Below, one piece after another: positions 19,511 to 28,208 of a stretch of DNA of 64,000 nucleotides. The position numbers were made by a program, and so were the translations under genes. This DNA is from Candidatus Anammoxibacter sp. (GTDB lineage: Bacteria > Planctomycetota > Brocadiia > Brocadiales > Anammoxibacteraceae). The first letter of the stretch is position 1. Each line of letters starts with the position of its first letter. The stretch is taken from positions 105,847-169,846 of the forward strand of contig JAIQZQ010000098.1 in the NCBI GenBank assembly GCA_021777105.1, read 5' to 3'. The notes beneath the pieces were generated by a model that worked only from the letters and a program-made list of their open reading frames with translations, was not told the origin of the DNA and did not search any database.

Positions 19511-19558
19511 AAAAAGCGGCGCAAATCTATGTTAAAGAATAAATTTGCGCCGCTTTTT
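19511..19558. terminator. Bidirectional terminator between cheA and a convergent gene
   Basis: This is a perfect 16-base inverted repeat (19511-19526 with 19543-19558). The GC-rich core GCGGCGCAAAT is flanked by A5 on one side and T5 on the other, with a 16-base loop. It begins two bases after the cheA stop and ends 18 bases before the stop of the minus-strand gene. It should therefore end transcription from both sides. Confidence 0.9.
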
Positions 19559-19576
19559 CATATAATTTAAACGAAC

Positions 19577-20812
19577 TTACATCCTGAACGGCATTATAAA
19601 CGACAACGCCTCGATTGCTTTTCGAAATGGAGAGTGTCTTACATATTGCCACTGAGGCGCGTCTTCACTATTGTCCAGCCCTTTTTCGCCCTTCAAACCT
19701 TTAAGTTTTGAGGCGACGAACGACTTCATTCTGGTGGAAGCTTCACCGCCCGGCATAATATCCGTAGCAAAATCCATTGCCACCTGCGCATTATCAAACA
19801 CCTTTGTTGTGGCTTTTCTTCCTAATTCAGTGTTCCCAATAGTCGCGTCCGGTATTGTTTCAATTAGATTGAGTCCGGCGAAAAGAGCGTCCTCTCCAAC
19901 ATTTATTACGCTCTGTGGAACACCCATGGATATGTCTTTAACTATTGCCTGCACAAAAACCTTGTTGAAGAAATGTTTAACCCTGCCGGCTACTCCCGCC
20001 GGAACCTCTTCGTTTTTAGGGGTGTAGGCTCCAAAGCTTAATCCACTGGCCATATTTTTAAAGAAGTTGCCCACCGTCTTTAGCAAACCTCGTTTTTTGT
20101 GCGTTTTGACATTTCCGTTATTGTCAAAATATTTTATTTCGCTTCCGCCGCCCAGGTCCTTAATCATATTTTTAAAATTGCTAAATGCGTCGTCTAAATC
20201 TTTTCCAACTCTGTTAGCCAGCTTGGAATGATCAAAATTATTGTCTATAACGCCGGTTTTCCTGTTTAAAAAGACGTTGTCCCCGCCGGGATTTGACAAC
20301 AATTGATCCTCCTTGTAGCTCTGTATCTGTTTTGCCAGATTGCTCTCGCTAACAGGTTGCGCCGGTTTTTGCGCTATGCTGTAATCAAAGCTGTTTGTGT
20401 CTACTTTCTCAAATGCTGGTTTGGCGATGTTGTTAACAGGTTTTGCAATATTGCTCTCCGGTTTTACATATGCCGCGGCAATTTTTTTGCCTGTTGGAAC
20501 CGGGTTAAAACTCCTTAGCGCCCTTTTATTTGAGCGCGCGACTGATACCCGTGGCCTGTTCATTGATTTGTTTACAAAGCTTTTATACTCTAGATTTTCA
20601 ACTTCATCGCTTTTTGCTTTGGTTTGCGTTTGTGAGGCCCGGCTTTGTGTTCCGCCAAGACTCTCAAATTGGCGCAATCCCAGCTCGCGATTAATCAGGC
20701 TGCTGAAATTTGTGTCGTTATAAGCCACATAAGTCGGCTTATTTGCGGCGTTTGCAGGCTGATTTAAAATAGGTTTTGACTCTAAATTAGATGCAACATT
20801 TATAGAATCCAT
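19577..20812 (-). CDS. Protein of unknown function (411 residues)
   Basis: I do not recognise this protein. The first 200 residues are low-complexity, rich in Asn, Ala, Lys and Pro, with repeated short phrases such as NIAKP and KPILNQPANAANKP. The second half (about 210-411) is more ordered, with a Gly/Phe/Lys segment (VGNFFKNMASGLSFGAYTP) and helical stretches. There is no signal peptide or clear membrane span. It is convergent with cheA and shares its terminator. A promoter or leader region of about 200 bases separates it from the TPR gene upstream. A secreted or surface-associated role is possible but unsupported. Confidence 0.65.
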   Translation of the reverse strand: MDSINVASNLESKPILNQPANAANKPTYVAYNDTNFSSLINRELGLRQFESLGGTQSRASQTQTKAKSDEVENLEYKSFVNKSMNRPRVSVARSNKRALRSFNPVPTGKKIAAAYVKPESNIAKPVNNIAKPAFEKVDTNSFDYSIAQKPAQPVSESNLAKQIQSYKEDQLLSNPGGDNVFLNRKTGVIDNNFDHSKLANRVGKDLDDAFSNFKNMIKDLGGGSEIKYFDNNGNVKTHKKRGLLKTVGNFFKNMASGLSFGAYTPKNEEVPAGVAGRVKHFFNKVFVQAIVKDISMGVPQSVINVGEDALFAGLNLIETIPDATIGNTELGRKATTKVFDNAQVAMDFATDIMPGGEASTRMKSFVASKLKGLKGEKGLDNSEDAPQWQYVRHSPFRKAIEALSFIMPFRM

Positions 20813-21031
20813 AATTAAACCCTCTTTGCTAAATTTTTTTCGTTTATCTTATGTGTTTGAAAAATATGTTTTAATTTTTGCTGGAACAGTCTTGTAGACT
20901 GCCTTCACACGTTTTAGCCAAAACATTAAAACGCGCGTCAAACTCACCGTTATCAATAATGCCAGTGGTTCTAAGAAACATTTGGAGCAATCTACAAGAT
21001 TGCGCCGGCCAGGATGTTCTTAAATTAAAGA

Positions 21032-21640
21032 CTATTTTTTTAACGCCGCCAGGGACGCGTCAAGGTTTGTCTTTGCGTCGTTATTGTCCGGGTCTAATTT
21101 TAAGACGTTCTGGTAGCCGACAATCGCAGACTCATACGCGCCTTTTTTGAAATAGCAATTTGACAGCAATAAAAGCGATTCCGTATCATTGTCCAGCGCA
21201 GTCAATATCTCTTCATAAAGTGTGATAGCATCATCAAACCGTTCAGACTTGTAGTATAGCCCGGCCAGGTTTGAAGTTGCGTCGATATTGTCCTCGTCAA
21301 GTTCAAGGGCTTTTTTACAGGCGTCGATAGCCTTGTATATGTCGTCTTTTAAAGCGTAACAGCAAGCCAGGTTATTTAGAGCAATTGAAGACGGCTTTAA
21401 AACTATAACCTTTTCAAATACCTCAATTGCCTTTGAATGGTTTGAATTGTCGCATAACATTAAAGCGTACTTCATTAAAATGTCTGAAAACACTTCAATT
21501 ATATTCTCAAAAGCCTGCTCTTTGTCTTCCAGCCCGCCGCTGTTTACTAAAGACTGCAATTTCTCCATAGTTTGAGAAATTTCATTAAATTTGTCGCCGC
21601 TATTTTCTCCAGGACCGCTATTTTCCATAAAAGTCTCCAA
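21032..21640 (-). CDS. Tetratricopeptide-repeat protein
   Basis: This 202-residue protein consists largely of about four to five TPR units (residues about 50-200), seen in repeats such as AIEVFEKVIVLKPSSIALNNLA, AIDACKKALELDEDN and AIVGYQNVLKLDPDN. The N-terminal 45 residues are polar and disordered-looking. TPR arrays mediate protein contacts. GGAG lies upstream of the ATG. It shares direction, and TPR style, with the glycosyltransferase gene upstream at 21905. Confidence 0.85.
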   Translation of the reverse strand: METFMENSGPGENSGDKFNEISQTMEKLQSLVNSGGLEDKEQAFENIIEVFSDILMKYALMLCDNSNHSKAIEVFEKVIVLKPSSIALNNLACCYALKDDIYKAIDACKKALELDEDNIDATSNLAGLYYKSERFDDAITLYEEILTALDNDTESLLLLSNCYFKKGAYESAIVGYQNVLKLDPDNNDAKTNLDASLAALKK

Positions 21641-21904
21641 TAATAAAGATTAAAAATGCTAAATCCTGGTATTAAAAATACTTTGATTTAGATACAGAGC
21701 AAATTCAATACCAATTAATAATAAATATAATGTTTTTAAAAGGGTAACTGCCCGTTAGGCCTGTCTACTCACTATTTTGTTATCTCATCCTTATTCAAAT
21801 ATCATAAATGAAAAAATTTCCTCATGTAGAAAACTTTTCCCATAAATGTGTGTTTAAAAAATGAACACTGGAAGTTTTGATAACAAATGTTGAATATTTC
21901 AACG

Positions 21905-24535
21905 TTATTGTCTCCTGATATTATCCATTAATATTTTTGCTTCATCATTTTCCGGATCAATTTCAATAACGCGGTTCAGCAGCTTCAAAGCCTCATCATC
22001 CCTCTTATTTTTAATGTAAAGTTTGCTCAAACTTATCAGGGTTAAAATATCGCCTGGTGACATTTTTAATATATTTACAAATATCCGTATCCCGTTTTTG
22101 TAATCACCCATTGCGAGCAATACCTCGCCAAGGTTGCGGCCCGCGTCAATATTTGCGGGGCGCTTCTCTATCGCAATTATTAAGAATGTTTTTGCCGTTT
22201 CCAAATCATTTGATTCGAACGCAACTATGCCCATTTGGTTGTAAGCTTCAGAGTGATTCGGATTAATCTCCAATAATCGGCTCAAATAATTAACGGTTTT
22301 TCTTGAATCTTTTTTTTGCCTGGCGCAAAAAGACAAACCCAACAAAGCCGCTTCTGAAGAGTTGTTTAATTCCAGAGCCTCATTAAAACGCTCGCCGGCC
22401 AAGTCAAATTGTCCATTTTCAATACATTCATGCCCAATGTCAAGCAACTTCGTCTCTTTTGCAAATTTTTCAGTCCGGCCTACAATTTCCCCTTTTTTAA
22501 AAGCCTCATTATAGACCTGTAGAATTTCATGGTTTTCAGACGCCTGCCTCTCAAGGTTGAGGTGCTCAAGGCTGCCGGGCGACTCCAGATACAACCCTAA
22601 CGTCTCTTTTATATGGAACAGTTTATTCGTTTGAGATATTCGCAACCAGAACTCATAATCGCCCGACGAAACATATGCGTCGTGAAAATACCCGTATTCG
22701 TCATGAACCGCCTTGCGCCACATTGGTTGAGGCCCTATATAACACTTGCCGTCCAGCAATATTTTTCTGTCAAAATCATGCCATTTATATTTACCGAACG
22801 CAGTATGGTTGGCAAACGTTTCATTCTCGCCGCGAGTCTGGTATACATCCGCGTAAACTAGTGAAATATCAGGGTTTTTATCCAGCATATTCGCCATTAT
22901 TTCATAGGCGTCGTTTCTATGCCTGTCGTCGGTGTTTGCGTTGGTAATGTATCTGCCGCTTGCCGCCTTAACCCCTCTGTTCCAGGCAGCGTAAACGGTT
23001 TCGCGTTCCGTGCGTATATACTTTATATTGTGGTATTGCCGCTGAAATTCTTCCACAATAGCCTTTTCATTTTGCGGAGAACCGCTGTCAATAACAACAA
23101 TTTCCAGATCTTTTGCCATAGTTTGCGCTTCTAAATCCTCTAGGCATCCCCTTATAAACTGTTCGGAATTATATGTTGACACAATAGCGGTTACAATCGT
23201 CCCCAAAGCTTTTGTCGGCCCTGAATATTCAGCCCTGATAAACGGTTCGGTTTTTATGACGTCTGGAATATCAAACAGATTAATGCGTTTAGCAATTTTG
23301 TGCGATCCGTTAAACTCATCAAGCCTGCGATAATACAACCTTTCATACTGTTCCGTTATCAGCTTATGGTCAAATTTGGCGCATGCAATCTCTCTTGCGT
23401 TGCGGCCAAATTCTAGTCGCAACTCTTTGTCCTTTGCCAATTTGCAAAGGGATTGCCCTGCTTTTTCAGCGTCTTTATAATCCGTCACAAAACCGTCAAC
23501 TCCGTTGCGAACAAGCTCCGGCACGCCGCCGGTTTTAAATGCTACTATAGGCAATCCGCACGACAATGCCTCAAGAACCACCAAAGGGCAATTGTCGGCA
23601 AGCGAAGTGTACAAAAATATATCAAGAGTGGAATATGCCTGAGCAAGCTCGGTTTCATTGTCGATATTTGGAATGCTAAGGATCCTTGGGTCGTCAATTC
23701 GGCAATCAGACCCAACATTTACAAATATAGCGTTAGGCTCAATTTGCCAAAGCCCTTTTAACGCCTCTATTGTAAAGACCCCGCCTTTCCAGACATTACC
23801 CAGCGCGCTTCCGCTTGCCACCGCGCCGATAATTAGCCTGTTTTCCGGAATGCCAAACTTTCTCCTTGCCTCTTTTTTGTCAAACGGTCGGAAAATTGTA
23901 GTGTCTACACCGTTATAAATTAATTCAACATTGAAATTCCTTAATACACTTTGTTCCACTTTTGCTTTCAGCCATTGCGACGGCGCAACCAATTGCAGAC
24001 TGGAATGATTGTAAATCAACTCCTTATCTTTCCAAAGACGGGCCGTTGTATCGGTTCTGATCTCAGGGTAAACCTCAAGGTCGGGGCACTCCCCACAACC
24101 GGTTTTCCATTTTTCGCAACTAAAAGAGTGCGCGCAATGCCCTGTAAACGATTGCATATCATGCAATGTCCAGACAATTGGCTTTAACCTTGCAAGCGCC
24201 GGTATTGAGAAAGGGTTAAAATAGTCGTCATGCAGATTATGAAGATGCAGAATATCAGCGGATTGAACAACTGGATTGTTTATTAATTTATGGCTCCCCT
24301 GAAATTCATAATATAACAATCCCGATTGCCCGCACAATGCCCTAAGGTCTTTAACTGCCTCAAAAGGAAAAAGTGAAGTATGGTCGGACGATCCAAGTTT
24401 ATGCCCAACCACCAGGCTTGAACAATGGCCGGCGTTTCGTTGCGATTCCGCAAGCCTCCCCGCAACCTTTGCCGCGCCCCCAGGCATGTCGTGCGAATTG
24501 ATATGGACTATTGATAAACTATGTTTATTGTTCAT
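21905..24535 (-). CDS. Multidomain glycosyltransferase (GT4 - GT2 - TPR)
   Basis: This 876-residue protein has three parts. Residues 1-400 form a GT-B, GT4-type transferase (HSLSIVHINSHDMPGGAAKVA start; VVLEALSCGLPIVAFKTGGVPELV donor site). Residues about 445-650 form a GT2, GT-A domain (VTAIVSTYNSEQFIRGCLEDL; NTDDRHR carrying the DxD-like acidic site). Residues about 690-876 are TPR repeats. It should add sugars to a polysaccharide, glycoprotein or flagellin. TPR-fused glycosyltransferases often act on protein substrates, and the chemotaxis neighbours make flagellin a possible target. That last point is inference. Confidence 0.9.
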   Translation of the reverse strand: MNNKHSLSIVHINSHDMPGGAAKVAGRLAESQRNAGHCSSLVVGHKLGSSDHTSLFPFEAVKDLRALCGQSGLLYYEFQGSHKLINNPVVQSADILHLHNLHDDYFNPFSIPALARLKPIVWTLHDMQSFTGHCAHSFSCEKWKTGCGECPDLEVYPEIRTDTTARLWKDKELIYNHSSLQLVAPSQWLKAKVEQSVLRNFNVELIYNGVDTTIFRPFDKKEARRKFGIPENRLIIGAVASGSALGNVWKGGVFTIEALKGLWQIEPNAIFVNVGSDCRIDDPRILSIPNIDNETELAQAYSTLDIFLYTSLADNCPLVVLEALSCGLPIVAFKTGGVPELVRNGVDGFVTDYKDAEKAGQSLCKLAKDKELRLEFGRNAREIACAKFDHKLITEQYERLYYRRLDEFNGSHKIAKRINLFDIPDVIKTEPFIRAEYSGPTKALGTIVTAIVSTYNSEQFIRGCLEDLEAQTMAKDLEIVVIDSGSPQNEKAIVEEFQRQYHNIKYIRTERETVYAAWNRGVKAASGRYITNANTDDRHRNDAYEIMANMLDKNPDISLVYADVYQTRGENETFANHTAFGKYKWHDFDRKILLDGKCYIGPQPMWRKAVHDEYGYFHDAYVSSGDYEFWLRISQTNKLFHIKETLGLYLESPGSLEHLNLERQASENHEILQVYNEAFKKGEIVGRTEKFAKETKLLDIGHECIENGQFDLAGERFNEALELNNSSEAALLGLSFCARQKKDSRKTVNYLSRLLEINPNHSEAYNQMGIVAFESNDLETAKTFLIIAIEKRPANIDAGRNLGEVLLAMGDYKNGIRIFVNILKMSPGDILTLISLSKLYIKNKRDDEALKLLNRVIEIDPENDEAKILMDNIRRQ

Positions 24536-24766
24536 TGCGGAAAATGGTTAATGGATGCTTGATTCCCAGGGTGGCGTTTCGCTAACTCTGGATTAAAATA
24601 TTTTAAGCCCTTCAGGCTATTTTGGTAATTTCTATTTAAGCCAATTTCATAATTGATGCTTTAATCCGCGTTCAAAGGCTTTTTGCTTTTACGCTTTGCT
24701 TTCCGCGCCACGCGCTATACGCTTGCTCTTTTATGCTGAGCACGATTTATCTTTTCCGCATAGCGC

Positions 24767-25354
24767 TCAAAAACTTCCAGCCAGGTACAATGGATAATTA
24801 TAAAAATTTGATCTCTTTATAAAAGGTTTTGCTGATATTTTTATCTGTTTTACCGGTTTATATTTATTTGTGTATACAGTAAAACTCTTTGCCTTTGTGC
24901 GATTTCCAGATTTAACCTCTACGGGAATAACATTTCCGTCAATTATTCGTAAAAATTCTATTTCAGCAGTTCTATTGACCCAAGAGTATAAATTTAGTTT
25001 CCCGCGGCATACAAATTCCTGTGCTACAAAATTTTCCGCAAAGCAACCTTTATATGATCCATAATCCTGATTTAACAGAGATTCAAATGGCAGTTCTTGA
25101 ATACAACCTAATATTCCCACATCGAAAAGGAACAGTTTAAAACTGTTTTCTTTAAGATAGTTTTTCAGTGGAATTTGAGGAGTTTCAATAATATGATTTT
25201 TAACAACCAGGCCTGCTTTAACTAACCAGTCAACAGTCCCTTCCAGTTGTGAATATTTCATTACGTTTGGAATAATTTCTTTAAACCGGAACTTTTTTGC
25301 AGAGGAATATATCTCTTTCCAGGCTAACAATTTCACATATATTTCTCTTTTCAT
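24767..25354 (-). pseudogene. C-terminal remnant of an AAA ATPase / DUF4143 protein
   Basis: The 195 residues match only the C-terminal DUF4143 half of the widespread AAA-DUF4143 family: PLKNYLKENSFKLFLFDVGIL, then GCFAENFVAQEF, then AEIEFLRIIDGNVIPVEVKSG with the nuclease-like E-x-K. The N-terminal P-loop ATPase, normally about 200 residues, is missing, and the upstream 150 bases are AT-rich without a matching frame. The reading frame present is intact, so a short product may still be made. It is most likely a decayed gene. Confidence 0.75.
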
Positions 25355-25559
25355 ATGAACAATATAAATCCAAGCGCCTTTTTTTGCTATGAAAAAAAGG
25401 CAAAAATATCTTTTTTTACAATGAATAAAAGTGTGATTTGCTTTTTTTGCAACAAAACTTGATTTTGTAATAAGTTAATTTTAAATCTCTTGCAACTATT
25501 CAGCGAGTTTGAGGTTTTCTGTTTAAAATGATTAATCAAAACGATTTATCCCCTTTGAG

Positions 25560-25610
25560 GATAACAATGAGTAGAACAGGAGGAACCTTCTGCTTTTACT
25601 CATTGTTATC
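25560..25610. repeat. 14-base inverted repeat hairpin
   Basis: GATAACAATGAGTA (25560-25573) and its exact complement (25597-25610) flank a 23-base loop that can pair further (GTAGAA with TTCTGC region). There is no T tract, so it is not an obvious terminator. It could be the trace of a small mobile repeat. Confidence 0.6.
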
Positions 25611-25672
25611 GGCGCAGGAAAACGAGAGTCTCTTGCTGAAGATATAATCGCTATAAAGAGACGCAAAAACTT

Positions 25673-25691
25673 TTATAGGTAAGGTCAATAC
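25673..25691 (-). repeat. Orphan CRISPR repeat fragment
   Basis: The 19 bases TTATAGGTAAGGTCAATAC are identical to the last 19 bases (plus-strand view) of the 30-base CRISPR repeat used in the arrays at 48232 and 50553, more than 22 kb away. There are no neighbouring repeats or spacers. The fragment ends exactly where a dispersed GTAGGTTGGG repeat begins. Confidence 0.85.
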
Positions 25692-25728
25692 GTAGGTTGG
25701 GTAGAGTGAAACGAAACCCAACATTTTG
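25692..25728. repeat. Dispersed 37-base repeat (GTAGGTTGGG...CCAACATTTTG)
   Basis: This is one copy of an intergenic repeat with an internal near-palindrome (GTTGGGT with ACCCAAC). Other copies are at 43589-43625, 43944-43980, 45053-45089, 47134-47170 and 49556-49592 (diverged), and inverted near 60108-60144. It encodes nothing. Confidence 0.85.
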
Positions 25729-25729
25729 T

Positions 25730-25877
25730 TTATAGATAAGGTTTTGGTTGGCGTGAGGCAATTTTGTGCTTTGTTTCATTTTGTCTTGGTCTTAAATCGT
25801 CAAATATTTGACGTAAATCAAAATCAAATTTTCTATCGTCTTTTCCTTACTTCTTCTACAATAGGATTAGTATTCAT
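25730..25877 (-). pseudogene. Frameshifted small gene, toxin-antitoxin-associated type
   Basis: From the ATG at 25877 the frame reads MNTNPIVEEVRKRR and then stops. A shifted frame continues RKFDFDLRQIFDDLRPRQNE to a stop at 25730. The joined product would be a roughly 48-residue protein of the small family that accompanies PIN or similar toxin genes in accessory regions. One frameshift inactivates it. Confidence 0.65.
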
Positions 25878-26029
25878 AATTATTCCCCCATAAGTTCTTC
25901 CGGCCCCCAAATAACTGGGCATTCATAACCCTGCTCTCTTACTGTGGATTCGATTTACGCGTTCCCAACCTTTTTTGGGCCGTCGCAGGAGCGCCATTGG
26001 TTGATCTTGGGCTTGCCAATTACAGGAGC

Positions 26030-27430
26030 TTATTCAACAGGTTTAAAACCGTAAATGCCTCCGGATATCGTGGGAATGTATACATAACCGTTTGAAGAAA
26101 TACTTGTGCCTACTGTAATTTGCGCAACATCAGATATAGGCTCAAAATCCAGAGTCTCTCCTGTCTCTGCGTTTAAAACCCAAAGGTCTAGACCTGCAAG
26201 GCTTCCATTTTTTGCGGCAACCACATAAGCTATATCATTTTCCGTTTGCGCGGCAATGGATCTAGAGTGTATATCTGGTCTTTGCCAAAGTACCTCAGCG
26301 TGGTCTCCCATGTCTGTTATCGCGATTGTATCTGAATTCAGGTTGCCTGCGGGTATGATCCTGCCTGAATCCGAGACCGAAAGGCTTCCCAACGGTACAA
26401 AACCAATATCCAACTTCCATATTACTTTGCCGGTAAGCGCGCTTAAAGCAACAATATTGTTTGAATAATCGGCCAAATATATACGCTTTCCATTGTTGGA
26501 AATAACAGGGCTTGAGGCGCTTCCGCCTACAAGAGTTGAATTATTCCAAAGTGGTATAACAGTCGGAGACCTGCCCCCGATATATCTGAACCCTGCAACT
26601 ATTCCTTCAGACTCGCTGGGTTTAAGTAAAGTGAAAAAGAATCTTCCACTCTCAAGATCAATAGCCAATGTGTTAGCGGAAAAGCATGCGCTTCCCAATA
26701 AACCGAACAGGCACTCCTGATAATCCTTAAAGCGGGCATCATAGTCTTGGCCGGGCACAAGCTCATAAACCGGAACAACCAGTTCGCCGGTATTGCGATC
26801 CATTACATATATTCGGCCGATATGAGTAATAAATATGACACGTCCGTCGGGTGTAAATTGAGAACTAATTGGAAACCCGATAATATCTTCGCGCCAGCGA
26901 GGTTTCCCATTGGAAGTAAATGACGCCATAGACTCATTATCGCCAATAAAGATATTGCCGTCGATATCTATCAATGGAGACGATGTTACTAAATGATCAT
27001 TCAAACTATTTTTGCACCAAAGCATCTCTCCTGTATCGCCATCAAACGCAAAGAGATGGCAATTCCTTTTAAAAGAACCAATGTCGCCAAGCCCTGCGCC
27101 TACATAAAGGTTTCCTTCCGGGCCTATAGTGGCCCCGGCCCCTATACCATGGTTATCAAGAATATGAAATGCCGGGGTTAAATCGCTTGAGCCGTTAACC
27201 ATGGCAAAATCACTGTTCCTGCTGTTTGCGTGAATTGTCGGCCAGCTACTTTTCGCATAAAAGCTAAAACCTGCATTATGGCCCTTTTTAAAAGAATCGC
27301 CTTCACAATTTTTGCAGAATTCAGTTATCAATAAAGAAAAAATAGCTATAACTATCCGCAAAAATCCCGCAATTGTGTTATGTTTCCCCATAATATAATT
27401 TAGATATTTCATAAATTCGATAAAAAACAT
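26030..27430 (-). CDS. PQQ-like beta-propeller protein, probably exported
   Basis: This 466-residue protein has seven or eight blade-like repeats typical of PQQ/YncE-like propellers: GEMLWCKNSL, LIDIDGNIFIGDNES, ALTGKVIWKLDIG, SSNGYVYIPTISGGIYGFKP. Near the N-terminus a hydrophobic helix (FLRIVIAIFSLLITEFC) looks like a signal peptide, and a Cys just after it could be lipidated. Met14 at 27391 would place this helix in the usual position, so it is a plausible alternative start. No enzymatic residues are recognised. Its role may be envelope scaffolding. Neighbours do not suggest a pathway. Confidence 0.8.
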   Translation of the reverse strand: MFFIEFMKYLNYIMGKHNTIAGFLRIVIAIFSLLITEFCKNCEGDSFKKGHNAGFSFYAKSSWPTIHANSRNSDFAMVNGSSDLTPAFHILDNHGIGAGATIGPEGNLYVGAGLGDIGSFKRNCHLFAFDGDTGEMLWCKNSLNDHLVTSSPLIDIDGNIFIGDNESMASFTSNGKPRWREDIIGFPISSQFTPDGRVIFITHIGRIYVMDRNTGELVVPVYELVPGQDYDARFKDYQECLFGLLGSACFSANTLAIDLESGRFFFTLLKPSESEGIVAGFRYIGGRSPTVIPLWNNSTLVGGSASSPVISNNGKRIYLADYSNNIVALSALTGKVIWKLDIGFVPLGSLSVSDSGRIIPAGNLNSDTIAITDMGDHAEVLWQRPDIHSRSIAAQTENDIAYVVAAKNGSLAGLDLWVLNAETGETLDFEPISDVAQITVGTSISSNGYVYIPTISGGIYGFKPVE

Positions 27431-28208
27431 CTTATTGGCAATATCGCCGTTTAAAATGTTTTTTGTTAAAACAAGGATATTGCCATGCTCATTTATATTC
27501 TATCCATATAAGAAGCATGATTTTAATTAACAATTTTTGTTAAAAAGGAATACAAGAGGTGGCAAGCCCTATAACATATAACGACACACTGATTTCTGTA
27601 TTTAAGGATAGTATAAATAAAACTATTAGTCAATAGCATTGAGCCGGGAAAACGATGAAGAGCGTGGATAAAAGCGCAAGCTAAACCACAGATTTCGCTG
27701 ATTACACAGATTAATAAGCAAGAGCAAAAACGTGCCCACGAAAGAACACTGAAATTCACGAAATTAAAAGCAAAAACGGTACCACAGATTTCACAGATGA
27801 CGCAGATTTAAAAGCAAAAGCATATAGACTGGATAACTGGATTGATGGGATTAAAACAAAAGCAAAAGCTATTAACCAAAAATCTCTTAATCTTTAAGGT
27901 AACAGTTAAACTGCCTACGCTAATCTTTAATGCGGCTTAGGCTACGCCTCCGGCTCGCCTCAATCTGATTAGCGTAGGCAGCTTAACTGTTACCCTTATC
28001 ATTAAAATTCATATAATAATTGATTATAGTGGTTGAAGTAATGTCTATTGTTTTGCCATTTCAAAACAGTTATAATTGCCCTTCTCTTTGATTTGGGAGA
28101 GTATAGCGTCTGTTCGCAGATATGTTTTCTTTTGTTTTTTGCAACCTCTTAGCCGTTAGTATGATTAAAAAAACGGCAACATAGTCTCATATCGAATTGG
28201 AATCCTCT
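27431..28208. other. Intergenic region with dispersed repeat phrases
   Basis: No gene is supported here. Positions about 27670-27890 consist of the repeat phrases found throughout the window (ACCACAGATT, ACACAGATT, GTGCCCACGAAA, AAAGCAAAAGC). A long inverted repeat follows at 27898-27994. About 200 unremarkable AT-rich bases then lead to the sulfotransferase gene. Confidence 0.7.
27898..27994. repeat. 28-base near-perfect inverted repeat
   Basis: Arms 27898-27925 and 27967-27994 (starting GGTAACAGTTAA, ending CGCTAATC) pair with a single mismatch around a 41-base GC-rich loop that contains its own short palindrome. This resembles a small non-autonomous element or a strong transcript hairpin. 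Confidence 0.75.

Larger units (their letters stand above)
25355..26029. other. Intergenic accessory remnant zone
   Basis: This 675-base gap holds an inverted repeat (25560-25610), an orphan CRISPR repeat fragment (25673-25691), a dispersed repeat copy (25692-25728) and a decayed small gene (25730-25877). Just upstream of that gene on the minus strand, a frame ending in PVIWGPEELMGE looks like the C-terminus of another lost gene (about 25880-25960). Confidence 0.6.

Noticed and set aside
27523..27759. 78-codon open frame on the minus strand, Cys/Ile-rich
   Set aside because: It lies over the dispersed ACCACAGATT / GTGCCCACG phrases; the same peptide words recur wherever the phrases do, so it is not a gene.
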